Shown here one piece after another: positions 26,312 to 35,033 of a DNA stretch of 64,000 bases. Origin of the DNA: Paenibacillus kyungheensis (GTDB lineage Bacteria > Bacillota > Bacilli > Paenibacillales > Paenibacillaceae). The stretch lies in NCBI RefSeq assembly GCF_028606985.1, contig NZ_CP117416.1, positions 2,642,001 through 2,706,000 of the forward strand. The letters are read 5' to 3'. The notes beneath the pieces were generated by a model. That model was not told where the DNA came from. It did no database searches and saw only the letters and a program-made list of their open reading frames with translations. Position 1 is the first letter of the stretch; each line of letters begins with the position of its first letter. A program made the translations under genes and the position numbers.

Positions 26312-26752
26312 TTAAGCTTGTAGCGGTCTAGCTTCGACCATGATCATGTATTCTTTACGCTCTTTAATGAGCCATTTTCCATTTTGATGTATATAAAGAT
26401 CATGATATTGAATACTGTAATCAGATAGAATATCGACTCCATGTTCTTCCCGAATGACTTTCATTTGTGAAAATACAATGCCTTCTGCTGTATCTCCATG
26501 TACTGTAACCTGATGTTGTCCATTGATTGTAAAATAACGCTTAACTTCATTCACATGAGTCGTAAATTCTTGTTGTAATTGTTCTATTCCCTTGATATCA
26601 GAAATCAAATGATCATCAATATAAATAGTAAACCGAGTATCTGGTATAAATAAATCCATTTGCTCTAAAATCTTTTTCTCGTCGGTTAAAATGGCATATG
26701 CATCAACTACTTTTCTTAATTCCGATGCTGCTTCCAACTGTTCTAGTGACAT
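26312..26752 (-). CDS. SnoaL-like (NTF2 fold) domain protein
   Basis: 146 residues. The pattern RKVVDAYAILTDEKKILEQMDLFIPDTRFTIY, then VNEVKRYFTINGQHQVTVHGDTAEG and HDLYIHQNGKWLIKERKEYMIMV is the SnoaL_4/NTF2-like alpha+beta cone found in polyketide cyclases, dehydratases and many proteins of unknown role. Single-domain and cytosolic. The ribosome binding site is weak (CAGG directly before ATG), and the upstream 60 bp look like a remnant of an alcohol dehydrogenase gene, so this gene may have lost its native promoter. Confidence 0.75.
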   Translation of the reverse strand: MSLEQLEAASELRKVVDAYAILTDEKKILEQMDLFIPDTRFTIYIDDHLISDIKGIEQLQQEFTTHVNEVKRYFTINGQHQVTVHGDTAEGIVFSQMKVIREEHGVDILSDYSIQYHDLYIHQNGKWLIKERKEYMIMVEARPLQA

Positions 26753-26810
26753 CCTGAACAGTTAATGGTTCTGATGGGACACCGACATTGACCATAGTAC
26801 CATTTACAGT
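26748..26810 (-). pseudogene. Relic of a zinc alcohol dehydrogenase
   Basis: On the minus strand one frame reads TVNGTMVNVGVPSEPLTVQDV, closely resembling the [16 protein letters not shown] segment of the alcohol dehydrogenase at 49262-50302. No surrounding enzyme remains. A longer open stretch just upstream (about 26813-26915, same strand) reads QADHGIGLKYPRNQEVQHV before a stop and is unassigned. Inferred from short similarity. Confidence 0.4.
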
Positions 26811-26938
26811 TAATAGTGAAAGATAATACGATTATTGGAACCAACAAAGACGGAAGCAGATTTAACGTGCTGAACTTCTTGATTCCTAGGATACTTAAGC
26901 CCGATGCCATGATCAGCCTGTGCTCTATATGAATTCTA

Positions 26939-28270
26939 TTAAGATAATCGTTTATCTACACCATATTGATAAGGCACACCAAGATTCTCTCTTAATGTAT
27001 CTCCGTTATAATCTTCATGGAATAAACCACGTTCCTGTAAGATAGGAACCACTTCTTCTACAAAACGTTTAAAGTCGGTTTCATAAGCATCTGGGAGTAT
27101 CCAAAAGCCGTCTGCTGCGCCACTTTCAAACATTTCAGTTAGGTAATCTGCAGTTTCTTTTGCATCACCTAATGTTGCAGGATGGTAATCAATCACAGAA
27201 TGATAAATGATATCGCGTAATGTCCAACCTTCACGCGCCACCTTTAAAACATTCTCGGCACGAGGATCAGAGTAAGCGCCGATTTTTACTTTGTCTAAAA
27301 GTTCTGGTGCGATCGGGCGTTCTAAATCTTCAGGAGTTAAGCTGATTCCTAGTACCATTCCGATATGAAATGCACGTTGTTGTACTATATTTTCATCCAT
27401 AAAACTTGCGTGACGATCTATTGCTTCGCGTTTAGAATTCGCAACAACCGGCATGAGTCCTGCGATAAATTTAATCTCATCTGGATTTCGACCCGCGTCT
27501 ATCGCAACCTGGCGTAGTGCATTTCTTGTAGCAATACCTTGTTCTCTCGTCCATACTTCACCAATCATTACACTCGCATAGCGTCCTGCAAATTCAATAC
27601 TATTTGGAGATCCACCAGAGTGAAAGATGACCGGTTGTCCTTGTGGTGAAGGTGGAATTGGCAAGGCTCCAATTGCCTGTATATATTTACCAGATATATG
27701 GACAGGTTTTACTTGGCTATAATCCGCAAATATACCGGTTTCTTTATCAGCTTTTAGAGCATCTTTTCCCCATGTTGCCCATAAGTGCTGTACAGTTTCT
27801 ACGAACTCATAATGACTTTCATAACGTGATCTACTATCCATTAGTTTTACACCAAAGTTTTCTGCTACCTTTGGACTTGATCCCGTAACTGCATTCCAAG
27901 CAATACGTCCACCACTCATTAAATCTATCCCTTTAAATTGACGTGCTAAAGTAAAAGGATTATTCCACTGAGTATGTACAGTTGACGCTACACCAATGTG
28001 TTTTGTTTGTTGTAATATTGCAGTGGCAGTAATGATAGGTTCAAGCGTCATCGCTGGCACCTCCCTGTTATCATCGGGTATTGCTCCAGGGAAATCACCT
28101 ATAAATAGAAATTGAAATTTACATTTTTCAGCAAGTTGAGCATATCGAATATCTGCATTAATATCTGGATAAGTAGTCACAGTGACACCTTCACTTTTCC
28201 AAGCTTTAGCATTTGCACCGTATGCCCCTGTAAATCCTAAACCAAGCAACATTTGTTTTTTTTCAGACAT
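26939..28270 (-). CDS. LLM-class flavin-dependent monooxygenase (NtaA/SnaA/DszA type)
   Basis: 443 residues, start ATG 28270 after AGGAGGA. Family landmarks are EPIITATAILQQTKHIGVASTVHTQWNNPFTLARQF, MSGGRIAWNAVTGSSP, VIFHSGGSPNSIEFAGRYA and the C-terminal DGFWILPDAYETDFKRFVEEVVPILQERGLF. NtaA/DszA enzymes use reduced FMN supplied by a partner reductase to oxidise sulphur compounds, nitrilotriacetate-like chelators or other xenobiotics; no reductase is adjacent. Upstream lies an IS fragment and a decayed MarR locus with several TTAG-N4-CTAA sites, so the gene may once have been MarR-controlled. Confidence 0.88.
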   Translation of the reverse strand: MSEKKQMLLGLGFTGAYGANAKAWKSEGVTVTTYPDINADIRYAQLAEKCKFQFLFIGDFPGAIPDDNREVPAMTLEPIITATAILQQTKHIGVASTVHTQWNNPFTLARQFKGIDLMSGGRIAWNAVTGSSPKVAENFGVKLMDSRSRYESHYEFVETVQHLWATWGKDALKADKETGIFADYSQVKPVHISGKYIQAIGALPIPPSPQGQPVIFHSGGSPNSIEFAGRYASVMIGEVWTREQGIATRNALRQVAIDAGRNPDEIKFIAGLMPVVANSKREAIDRHASFMDENIVQQRAFHIGMVLGISLTPEDLERPIAPELLDKVKIGAYSDPRAENVLKVAREGWTLRDIIYHSVIDYHPATLGDAKETADYLTEMFESGAADGFWILPDAYETDFKRFVEEVVPILQERGLFHEDYNGDTLRENLGVPYQYGVDKRLS

Positions 28271-28362
28271 AAATAAATCCTCCTAATTTATTTTCATATG
28301 GTATCTACTTGCTAAGCCCTGTAAACCTTCAAGAACCCTCTCAAATCTGTCAAATTAAAGAC

Positions 28363-28551
28363 ATGGGACGACGATACGATTTAACCGATGAAGAATGGAA
28401 CGCTATCAAGCCTTTTCTGCTACCTGCCCGAAAAACACAAAGAGGACGTCTTTCGAAAGATCGTAGACATCGACTGAATGCGGTACTTTGGGTCGCGCGT
28501 ACCGGAGCGGCTTGGCGGGATTTGCCCTACCTGGTATCCGCCAAGCGCTAA
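28363..28551 (+). mobile_element. IS5-family transposase fragment (N-terminus only)
   Basis: From ATG 28363 the frame gives MGRRYDLTDEEWNAIKPFLL, then RLSKDRRHRLNAVLWVARTGAAWRDLP, the DUF4096 N-terminal domain of IS5/IS427-type transposases. After about 55 residues the match ends and a stop follows; no DDE catalytic residues or terminal inverted repeats remain. It is a dead remnant inserted between the flavin monooxygenase and the decayed marR copy. Confidence 0.8.
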
Positions 28552-28648
28552 ATTCTCCCCCATATCCTGAAACCATTTGTATCGCTCTTACAATGAAAAA
28601 AAAATTAAAAATTCGTATAAAAAATAATTTAAGAAACTCTATCATTAT

Positions 28649-28660
28649 TTAGCCCACTAA
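28649..28660. promoter_or_regulatory. TTAG-N4-CTAA site in the decayed MarR locus
   Basis: TTAGCCCACTAA. Its flanks (ATTATT before, GTA after) match those of the functional-locus operator at 749-760, indicating it is the duplicated counterpart. A further copy, TTAGCGGACTAA, lies at 28738-28749. Confidence 0.5.
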
Positions 28661-28802
28661 GTATTTTCTTAAAAGTCATACACCAAAAACTGTCGATTAC
28701 ATTTCCTCTCTAAATTTTCTCTGTGAAAACAAAAAAATTAGCGGACTAAATATTAATTTAAAGAAAAATCAAAATAAATTTTTCTCCATTCGAATCATCA
28801 AT

Positions 28803-29115
28803 TCTTTTAAAATAAGCGTTCTTCCTCTGTAAGATAGATTCGCATTAATCTTGCATCTTGTTCATCCCGTTTACGATGTACAAATCCATTTTGCTCCAAC
28901 GATTTAACCATATTTGTCACCATAGGAGGCTCACATTTTAAATGTTCACATAGTTACTTCTGGGTAATCTCATCCCTTGAAAACAAGCGAAAAAACAAAT
29001 TATCTTGACCTATATAGAGATTAAGTTCTCTCAAACTTTCGTTATAATCTCTATACATTCGAGATGAGATTTTATCTAATGATTGATGAATATCGCAAGC
29101 AATTTGATTATTCAC
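28803..29115 (-). pseudogene. Decayed duplicate of the MarR regulator
   Basis: From GTG 29115 (preceded by AGAGG) the minus strand reads SLDKISSRMYRDYNESLREL, then a TAA stop where the intact copy at 782-1207 has a CAA glutamine, and continues LCEHLKCEPPMVTNMVKSLE and RKRDEQDARLMRIYLT. There an internal deletion joins directly to EERL near the 3' end, and the C-terminus is lost. Upstream bases including the operator are conserved too. It is therefore a nonfunctional paralogue rather than a short gene. Confidence 0.85.
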
Positions 29116-29143
29116 TGCTAAACCTCTACTACCCAAAATATAT

Positions 29144-29204
29144 TTAGCACACTAAATTTATCATGAGAGAATTTAGCTGTCAATAGAATTCCTTAGCATG
29201 CTAA
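29144..29204. promoter_or_regulatory. Two TTAG-N4-CTAA sites upstream of the decayed MarR copy
   Basis: TTAGCACACTAA (29144-29155) is the counterpart of the autoregulatory operator at 1233-1244, and TTAGCATGCTAA (29193-29204) is a further, more palindromic copy. They could still bind the intact MarR protein. Confidence 0.5.
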
Positions 29205-29497
29205 TAAATATTCGCCGTTTGACCGTTCCAATTGATCTAAAGTGACCGAAAAAGTGAGCATCGCGCAGGATCGAAACCTTTTGACCTGAAGCTTGGGATG
29301 GCCATTAGTTAGAAAAATTGTTTTTAGCGGAGAACTATTCACAGTGCTTCATATCCAAAGAAAGAACAACTCGTAGCTGATTTATTCTTTTAGCCATGCT
29401 TTTTTGTATGGTATAAAATTAAAAATTCATACATAATTATCATATTTCATTTTAGCTAAAAGGTTTTTCTCACGACTTAATTTTATCTACATATCTT

Positions 29498-29611
29498 TTT
29501 TACAAGTTAGCAACGATTGAATGGTGGATTGTCAATCAGATGCCACAATCGCCTGATGAGATTTCCAATCAATTATGGGGATTACTCAAACGAAATCAAG
29601 TCAGTCATTAG
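29498..29611 (+). pseudogene. C-terminal remnant of a TetR family regulator
   Basis: The frame ending at 29611 reads TIEWWIVNQMPQSPDEISNQ and then LWGLLKRNQVSH. It matches the C-termini of the intact TetR proteins at 29709-30260 (VEWWIKNEMPYTPKEMAEKL) and 48467-49012 (TEWWIINKMPYSSEVMADQV). No N-terminal DNA-binding part is found upstream, so it is a broken gene. The remaining 29205-29497 shows nothing else supportable. Confidence 0.7.
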
Positions 29612-29633
29612 TCACAACTAAAATAACTAAAAC

Positions 29634-29666
29634 AAAAAAACGACTCCAATGTGTAGTCGTTTTTAT
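29634..29666. terminator. Bidirectional terminator
   Basis: ACGACT pairs with AGTCGT between an A run and a T run, so it can serve both the TetR gene at 29709 (minus strand) and the remnant on the plus strand. Confidence 0.7.
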
Positions 29667-29708
29667 CTTTCTTACTACTGTATTCATCATATGGCTTACA
29701 CTATACTT

Positions 29709-30260
29709 CTAAGATTCTACTACTCGTTCTAATAAATCTCCTAATTTTTCTGCCATTTCTTTAGGTGTGTAAGGCATCTCATTTTTGATCCACCACTCTA
29801 CGACGCCTACATATGCATTAGCTACAAATTCAGCGACAACTTCTTCATTCTGCCCTTTATTTCTACCTTTAGTAATATCAATATCTTTTTTGAATTCTTT
29901 AATATTATGCTGAACAAATTGATTGCGGAAAAAAGAAGCTCCTTCACTAGCTAGCATAGTCGAAAAGAACAAATAATTTTCTTCCAAATACTCTATACAA
30001 AGTACCGTAGATTCGAACCAATCCAGTTCAGCTTCTGTCTCGCAGATCTCAGACATATTTACAATATGTTCCTCAATAATCTTATCGATCAGATCGAATT
30101 TATCTAGATAATGAAGATATACTGTTGCACGATTGATATTCGCTCGATCAGCTATATCTTGAATCGTAATACTTTCAAATTTCTTTTCTGACATTAATTC
30201 TAAAAATGCTTTTTTTATCGCTTCCTGAGTTCTTAACACTCTTCGATCTACTTTTACCAT
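29709..30260 (-). CDS. TetR/AcrR family regulator of the adjacent MFS exporter
   Basis: 183 residues from ATG 30260 (an alternative ATG 30275 lacks spacing from AAGG). The helix-turn-helix reads SITIQDIADRANINRATVYLHYLDKFDLIDKI (residues about 30-61). The C-terminal domain with ENYLFFSTMLASEGASFFRNQF and EWWIKNEMPYTP defines a subfamily shared with 48467-49012 and the remnant at 29498. It is divergent from an MFS transporter across a 214-bp gap, so it likely represses that exporter; no single clear operator palindrome stood out. Confidence 0.88.
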   Translation of the reverse strand: MVKVDRRVLRTQEAIKKAFLELMSEKKFESITIQDIADRANINRATVYLHYLDKFDLIDKIIEEHIVNMSEICETEAELDWFESTVLCIEYLEENYLFFSTMLASEGASFFRNQFVQHNIKEFKKDIDITKGRNKGQNEEVVAEFVANAYVGVVEWWIKNEMPYTPKEMAEKLGDLLERVVES

Positions 30261-30474
30261 GTGGGTTCTACACATCCTTATTTATTATCAACAATATTTA
30301 TAAAATTTTCGTATAAACATCATCTAGAGTGAAATTAACGATTTGCATATCTTGTAATAGATCTACTCCAGTTATAAATTATAGACAGTTGTTGTAAAAA
30401 CATCAATTGTAGTATCCCCATCTAAAAATATAGCTTTTAGGATAAACGTACGGGATAAAGATAGGAGTCGGACT

Positions 30475-31653
30475 ATGAATAAAGGAAATCGTTTACTGCT
30501 CATCATACTTACGATCGGTGTATTTGGTATCATCAATACTGAGATGGGCGTGATTGGCATACTGCCCTCTATAGCAGAGCATTTTAATGTGAGTGTGACC
30601 AAAGCAGGACTGTTGGTCAGTTTATTTGCTTTGATCGTAGCTATCTCAGGACCGACGATGCCATTACTTTTCTCAGCTATTAATCGGAAATATGTAATGT
30701 TACTGGTGTTAGGCGTGTTTGTTATAAGCAATACCATGTCGTTATTGACTACTGATTTTACAGTGCTGTTGATTGCTCGGATTTTGCCTGCTTTTTTTCA
30801 TCCTATCTATTGTTCGTTAGCATTTACAGTCGCTGCTTCTTCAGTAAGTGAACAGGAAATGCCTAAAGCTGTAAGTAAAGTCTTTATAGGTGTATCTGCT
30901 GGAATGGTAGCAGGTGTACCGATAGTTAGTCTGATCAATACAGTCTTTTCGCTACAGATGGCTATGGCCTTTTTTGTTGTGATCAATGCAATCATATTTG
31001 TAGCTACTTTATTCTTTATACCTTCGATGCCTGTTGTCAAAAAGCTTTCTTATCGTAAACAATTATCTGTTATGGCCAAACCTGTATTATGGATTTCTAT
31101 AATGGCTGTTATTTTTTTGAATGCATCTATTTTTGGTGTTTATAGTTATTTTGCAGACTATCTAATTACAGTTACACATATGGCTCCAAGTTTGATCAGT
31201 GCTACGTTATTTATTTTCGGTGGTGCTAATATAATCGGAAATATCGTATCAGGACGATTGCTGATATCGCGTACCACTCAGACTATATTTGGTTTTCCTT
31301 TGTTATTAGGAGTTGTCTACCTGATCATGTTTGTAGCAGGTCAATCCACCTTAGCTATAATGATGATTGCTTTAGTATGGGGAATCTTAGCCGGAGGAAT
31401 GATGGCAAATATCAATCAATACCTGATTGCTACGACAGCGCCTGAAGCACCTGATTTTGCTAATGGCTTATTTATATCTGCTTGTAATTTAGGCACAACG
31501 ATTGGTGCAGCCGGAGGAGGGTTATTGTTAGCAGGATTTAATACATCCTATATCGTATTTGTAGGCATTCTATCCTTAATCATTAGTCTAGTAATGCTAT
31601 TATTTAGAAATGCTATTAGCAAGAATGATAAGCTAACTGCTGTTTCTTTATAA
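30475..31653 (+). CDS. MFS transporter (DHA1/AraJ type)
   Basis: 392 residues with twelve predicted hydrophobic helices, start ATG 30475 after TAGGAG. The N-terminus LLIILTIGVFGIINTEMGVIGILPSIAEHFNVSVTKAGLLVSLF is characteristic of DHA1-family drug or sugar efflux proteins (AraJ/YdhP-like). It acts in the cytoplasmic membrane as a probable proton antiporter. It is divergent from a TetR repressor, the usual arrangement for an inducible efflux pump. It is followed by a strong terminator. Confidence 0.87.
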   Translation: MNKGNRLLLIILTIGVFGIINTEMGVIGILPSIAEHFNVSVTKAGLLVSLFALIVAISGPTMPLLFSAINRKYVMLLVLGVFVISNTMSLLTTDFTVLLIARILPAFFHPIYCSLAFTVAASSVSEQEMPKAVSKVFIGVSAGMVAGVPIVSLINTVFSLQMAMAFFVVINAIIFVATLFFIPSMPVVKKLSYRKQLSVMAKPVLWISIMAVIFLNASIFGVYSYFADYLITVTHMAPSLISATLFIFGGANIIGNIVSGRLLISRTTQTIFGFPLLLGVVYLIMFVAGQSTLAIMMIALVWGILAGGMMANINQYLIATTAPEAPDFANGLFISACNLGTTIGAAGGGLLLAGFNTSYIVFVGILSLIISLVMLLFRNAISKNDKLTAVSL

Positions 31654-31713
31654 ATAAGTTTGCAAATCTATCAACTTAACTATGATTAAGTAACGATTCA
31701 TATAATTCATATC

Positions 31714-31759
31714 AAAAAGCTAGTAAAGCCCTCTGTATGAGTGACTCTACTAGCTTTTT
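31714..31759 (+). terminator. Terminator after the MFS gene
   Basis: A 12-bp perfect stem AAAAAGCTAGTA/TACTAGCTTTTT, with further T residues on the plus strand. Confidence 0.8.
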
Positions 31760-31846
31760 TTAGTTTTAGTTTACTTGGATGGTAGCTGGTATCGATTGTT
31801 TTATATCAATCTTTTTTTGAAATGCGTTGTTAATATTTCATTAATA

Positions 31847-32242
31847 TTATAAATGATCGAACCATTCATCTTCTACCGGTTCAAGCCAATCTGTTTCCCC
31901 CGGAGTCATCGCTAAATGAACGAACCAGCTGTCTTTCGTAGCGCCATGCCAGTGTTTCACATTAGCCGGAATATTGACAACATCCCCTGTCTGAAGAGCT
32001 TGAGCAGGCTGTCCTTCAGCTTGATACCATCCTTTACCACCAGTGACTAACAACACTTGACCTACATGATGAGAATGCCAGTTATTACGAGCGCCTGGAG
32101 CGAATGTCACATTACCAATCGCTGTATTTAAAGGAGTAGCATCAGTGAAGATCATTTGCAAATAAGCATCCCCTACAAAGTTAGCTTTTACTTTTTCACC
32201 TAAAGGAAAAATAGTACTGTTTTGTAATTGTTCGTTTTCCAT
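31847..32242 (-). CDS. Cupin domain protein
   Basis: 131 residues, start ATG 32242 after AGGGA. The two cupin motifs are visible: NNWHSHHVGQVLLVTGGKGWYQ (metal-ligand histidines) and GDVVNIPANVKHWHG. This small cupin type regularly accompanies carboxymuconolactone decarboxylase-like proteins, as here: the CMD gene lies 75 bp upstream in the same direction. Role unknown, probably small-molecule binding or isomerisation in the cytosol. Confidence 0.88.
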   Translation of the reverse strand: MENEQLQNSTIFPLGEKVKANFVGDAYLQMIFTDATPLNTAIGNVTFAPGARNNWHSHHVGQVLLVTGGKGWYQAEGQPAQALQTGDVVNIPANVKHWHGATKDSWFVHLAMTPGETDWLEPVEDEWFDHL

Positions 32243-32317
32243 AATATATCCCTACTTTCTTTTGATAAGCTTATCTATTAGTTACAATAAAATACCTTAA
32301 ACGAATCATCGATCTGA

Positions 32318-33055
32318 CTATTTTGATTGCTGGGCGGCTTCTTCTACACAACGCAGTGCATTCAGACTTTGCGGATACCCGATATAAGGCAGACACTGAG
32401 AAATGATCTTAATCAGAAAATGCTTATCCTGACCTAGCCTAATATTAGCGACCGCATGGCTGGTTAATTGAGGTTCACAACCGCCTTGTGCAGACAAAAA
32501 GCAAAATGTAATCATTTCTCGTTGCAAATGGTCTAGACCTGTTCGAGTATAATAATCGCCAAAGCAATTAGCCGCTAACCACTCATTTATATGTCTGGTT
32601 TCTTCTGCACCCGATTTCCAAAAATCTTGCATCTGATTACCAAAAATATCTACCTGTGCTTGAATCCCTGCTGTTAAACGGTTAGCTATAGTCGTTGTCG
32701 ATTGAGAAGGTAAAGGCAATTCTACACCTTGTACAGTCAACATATCATTAGTAGCATGTAAGAAAGGTAACACACGTCCTATGCCGAGATAAGCTACAGA
32801 CTGATATACGATTTCCTTCACTTCGACAGATGTTACACCAGCGTGAAGCGCTACTGGAAGTATAACTTGGAATTCATCGATGCCCTGACATCCGATTAAT
32901 GTAGCGACAATAGCCATCATTCGAGTACGATCATCCAGATCATCTTGATTTGCGACTTCATGTAATACAAAATGATCAAAACGTTCAATAAAGTCAGGAT
33001 CTGTTTGCGTTAATGGTAAGCGATCATTGGGAAATGTCTTGTCATGATTATACAT
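32318..33055 (-). CDS. Carboxymuconolactone decarboxylase family protein (two CMD domains)
   Basis: 245 residues from ATG 33055 with AAGGA 9 nt upstream; the longer reading to 33124 lacks a ribosome binding site. The first CMD domain includes DRTRMMAIVATLIGCQGIDEFQ and VEVKEIVYQSVAYLGIGRVLPFL, the second LQREMITFCFLSAQGGCEPQLTSHAVANIRLG. Members are AhpD-like or gamma-carboxymuconolactone decarboxylase-like; no CxxC redox pair is seen, which argues against peroxidase activity. It pairs with the cupin downstream. Confidence 0.87.
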   Translation of the reverse strand: MYNHDKTFPNDRLPLTQTDPDFIERFDHFVLHEVANQDDLDDRTRMMAIVATLIGCQGIDEFQVILPVALHAGVTSVEVKEIVYQSVAYLGIGRVLPFLHATNDMLTVQGVELPLPSQSTTTIANRLTAGIQAQVDIFGNQMQDFWKSGAEETRHINEWLAANCFGDYYTRTGLDHLQREMITFCFLSAQGGCEPQLTSHAVANIRLGQDKHFLIKIISQCLPYIGYPQSLNALRCVEEAAQQSK

Positions 33056-33216
33056 GTATCTACATCCTTTCTTTGGAATGATGTACGTCAGGGTGTCTTG
33101 CCCTATATGACTATTATGACTCATAAGATCGTTATTCTAATATCCTGATTATCTTAAATGATTGCCTGATTCTCTTACAGCCATTAGAAGTAAACTTTAA
33201 GAACTCTATAACGTAA

Positions 33217-33244
33217 AAAAAAGCCGCTACATGAGCGACTTTAC
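33217..33244 (-). terminator. Terminator of the TetR gene at 33263
   Basis: AAAGTCGCT pairs with AGCGGCTTT (one mismatch) on the minus strand, followed by a T run. Confidence 0.65.
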
Positions 33245-33262
33245 ATCTATTTCTATATGATA

Positions 33263-33841
33263 TTAGCTTTTTAATAAGTTTATAGAGACATCTATCGTAT
33301 GTGATAATTGGGCTTTATCTACAGAAGATCTTCCCATGACTCGTATACCGATAGACACCGTATGAAGATATTTGGCTAGTTCTTTAGCGCTCTGGTTTGA
33401 AGTAAATTCTCCGTCCTGTTGACCCCATAAAATAATCTGTTCAAACATATCTTCGATGCCTTCAAATGATTCGATAGATTTGGCATTTACCTCTGCATCG
33501 CGTGCCGCCAGTTCTGTTACTGAATTGACTACTAAGCAACCGGATGGCAAATCTTCTTTATCTGAAATCATAAATTGAAAAAGAGAATACAATGCTTCTG
33601 TAGCCGTTTTGGATGGCTTGATTTCGCTCGTAAGATTCGCTTTTACTTTGTCCATATAACGAGTGATCGCCTGTAGAAATAGTGAGTGTTTATCACCAAA
33701 TGTATCATATAAACTTCTACGATGAATACCCATATGTGTGACTAGATCACTCATCGATGTTTTCTCATAACCTTGATCCCAGAAAAGGATCATAGCTTTA
33801 TCTAATACTTCATTCACGTCAAATTCTTTGCTTCTGGACAC
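33263..33841 (-). CDS. TetR/AcrR family regulator
   Basis: 192 residues, GTG start at 33841 after GGGGGGAG. The helix-turn-helix is clear: TSMSDLVTHMGIHRRSLYDTFGDKHSLFLQAI (residues about 28-59). The C-terminal part resembles the YxaF/NemR-like group (GCLVVNSVTELAARDAEV) that answers to electrophiles or flavonoids. It lies 95 bp downstream of and co-oriented with an SDR whose promoter has three GAAYGATCRTTC sites, its likely operators. Confidence 0.88.
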   Translation of the reverse strand: MSRSKEFDVNEVLDKAMILFWDQGYEKTSMSDLVTHMGIHRRSLYDTFGDKHSLFLQAITRYMDKVKANLTSEIKPSKTATEALYSLFQFMISDKEDLPSGCLVVNSVTELAARDAEVNAKSIESFEGIEDMFEQIILWGQQDGEFTSNQSAKELAKYLHTVSIGIRVMGRSSVDKAQLSHTIDVSINLLKS

Positions 33842-33936
33842 AAAACTCCCCCCAATACGAAAAATGTAACATATTGAGAACGTTAAGTAAAGAAAGATTC
33901 AAACGTTAAATATATCTATCAATTATGACTCTACTT

Positions 33937-34638
33937 TTATTGAAATAGTTGCGGGTATAGCGCAGGAATACCACCAGCAAGACCTTGTTGTACTTGTTGG
34001 CTGATCTCATCACCTAGAATCTCATAATGGTCAGCTTCGATTCCATCTATAGCGATTTTAGCGATATCTTCTGGAGCAGATTTAGGTGCATCACTACCAG
34101 CCATCATATCTGTATCCATAAAGCCTACATGTAATCCAGCTACTTTGATATTTTTAGGAGCTAATTCAAGACGTAACACATTGGTTAATCCCCATGCAGC
34201 AGCTTTGGCAGCCGTATATGCTCCTTCTTGTCCTATACTAACCCAAGACAATACAGATAAGATATTTAGAATAGAACCTCCACCATTTTTTTCAATAATC
34301 GGTGCAAATGCACGAACCATAGAAAGAGTACCGAACAGATGAGTGTTAAATTCCAAATGAATATCGTCTAAATTTCCTGTAAGTAAAGAAGCTCCTGTTG
34401 CTGTACCTGCATTATTAATCAAAACAGTGGCATCACTTGCGATTTCAGTTGCCGCCATCACAGAGTGAGGATCAGTGATATCCAATTGTACTGGAATAGC
34501 TCCCGGTAGATCGACAGATTCTGGCTTTCTTGCACCTGCATAGACTTTAGCTCCTCTTGATAAAAGCTCAAGAGCTAATTGCTTACCTAAACCTCGATTA
34601 GCACCACTAATAATAACTACTTGTTTTGAAATGTCCAT
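33937..34638 (-). CDS. SDR family oxidoreductase
   Basis: 233 residues from ATG 34638. Rossmann motif SGANRGLGKQLA, NNAG (VLINNAGTATG), SVLSWVSI with catalytic serine and YTAAKAA (tyrosine and lysine) identify a classical SDR. Short members like this often reduce small aldehydes or ketones. Its promoter is overlain by putative TetR operators, and the TetR gene is directly downstream, so SDR and regulator probably form one inducible operon. Confidence 0.88.
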   Translation of the reverse strand: MDISKQVVIISGANRGLGKQLALELLSRGAKVYAGARKPESVDLPGAIPVQLDITDPHSVMAATEIASDATVLINNAGTATGASLLTGNLDDIHLEFNTHLFGTLSMVRAFAPIIEKNGGGSILNILSVLSWVSIGQEGAYTAAKAAAWGLTNVLRLELAPKNIKVAGLHVGFMDTDMMAGSDAPKSAPEDIAKIAIDGIEADHYEILGDEISQQVQQGLAGGIPALYPQLFQ

Positions 34639-34658
34639 GTTTTCACTACTCCTAATTT

Positions 34659-34790
34659 AGAATGATCGTTCTTAAATAGTCAAAAAAATAATGTCTTACT
34701 CAATAGCTTATTAATGATCTAACATGTAACCTTTCGAGAATGATCGTTCCCGATGAATAAAGTATAGTTTATTTGAGAACGATCAGTCAA
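34659..34790 (-). promoter_or_regulatory. Promoter with three GAAYGATCRTTC operator copies
   Basis: Toward the SDR gene: TTGACT (complement of 34785-34790), 18-bp spacer, TATACT (complement of 34761-34766). Operator-like GAATGATCGTTC occurs at 34660-34671 and 34738-34749, and GAACGATCAGTC at 34777-34788. One covers the -35, one the start-site region and one the ribosome binding site region. The rest, to 34930, shows no gene. Confidence 0.65.
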
Positions 34791-34932
34791 CTATTATTTT
34801 TAATTTGTTTTAATGACTTTCTGTTTTAGAAGTTGTACGGTGAACATGCTTGTATTCTTGCTGAATGTATATAGAAACAAATTTATACATAATCATGTCA
34901 TTATAGATACATGCAAAAATATAGAAGCATAA

Positions 34933-34970
34933 AAAAAGACCGTAGCTTCGATAAAGAAGTTACGATCTTT
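34933..34970 (-). terminator. Terminator of the Gfo/Idh/MocA - isomerase operon
   Basis: AAAGATCGTAACTTC pairs with GAAGCTACGGTCTTT on the minus strand, followed by seven T residues. Confidence 0.78.
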
Positions 34971-35033
34971 CCACTTATTATATACAGATCGTTATAATGC
35001 GTGTTCAAGTCACATGCACTATTTGCTAAACCA

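Noticed and set aside
28954-29136. A short intact regulator gene
   Set aside because: Reading past the stop shows continued homology to MarR with an in-frame nonsense codon and a deletion, so it is a pseudogene.
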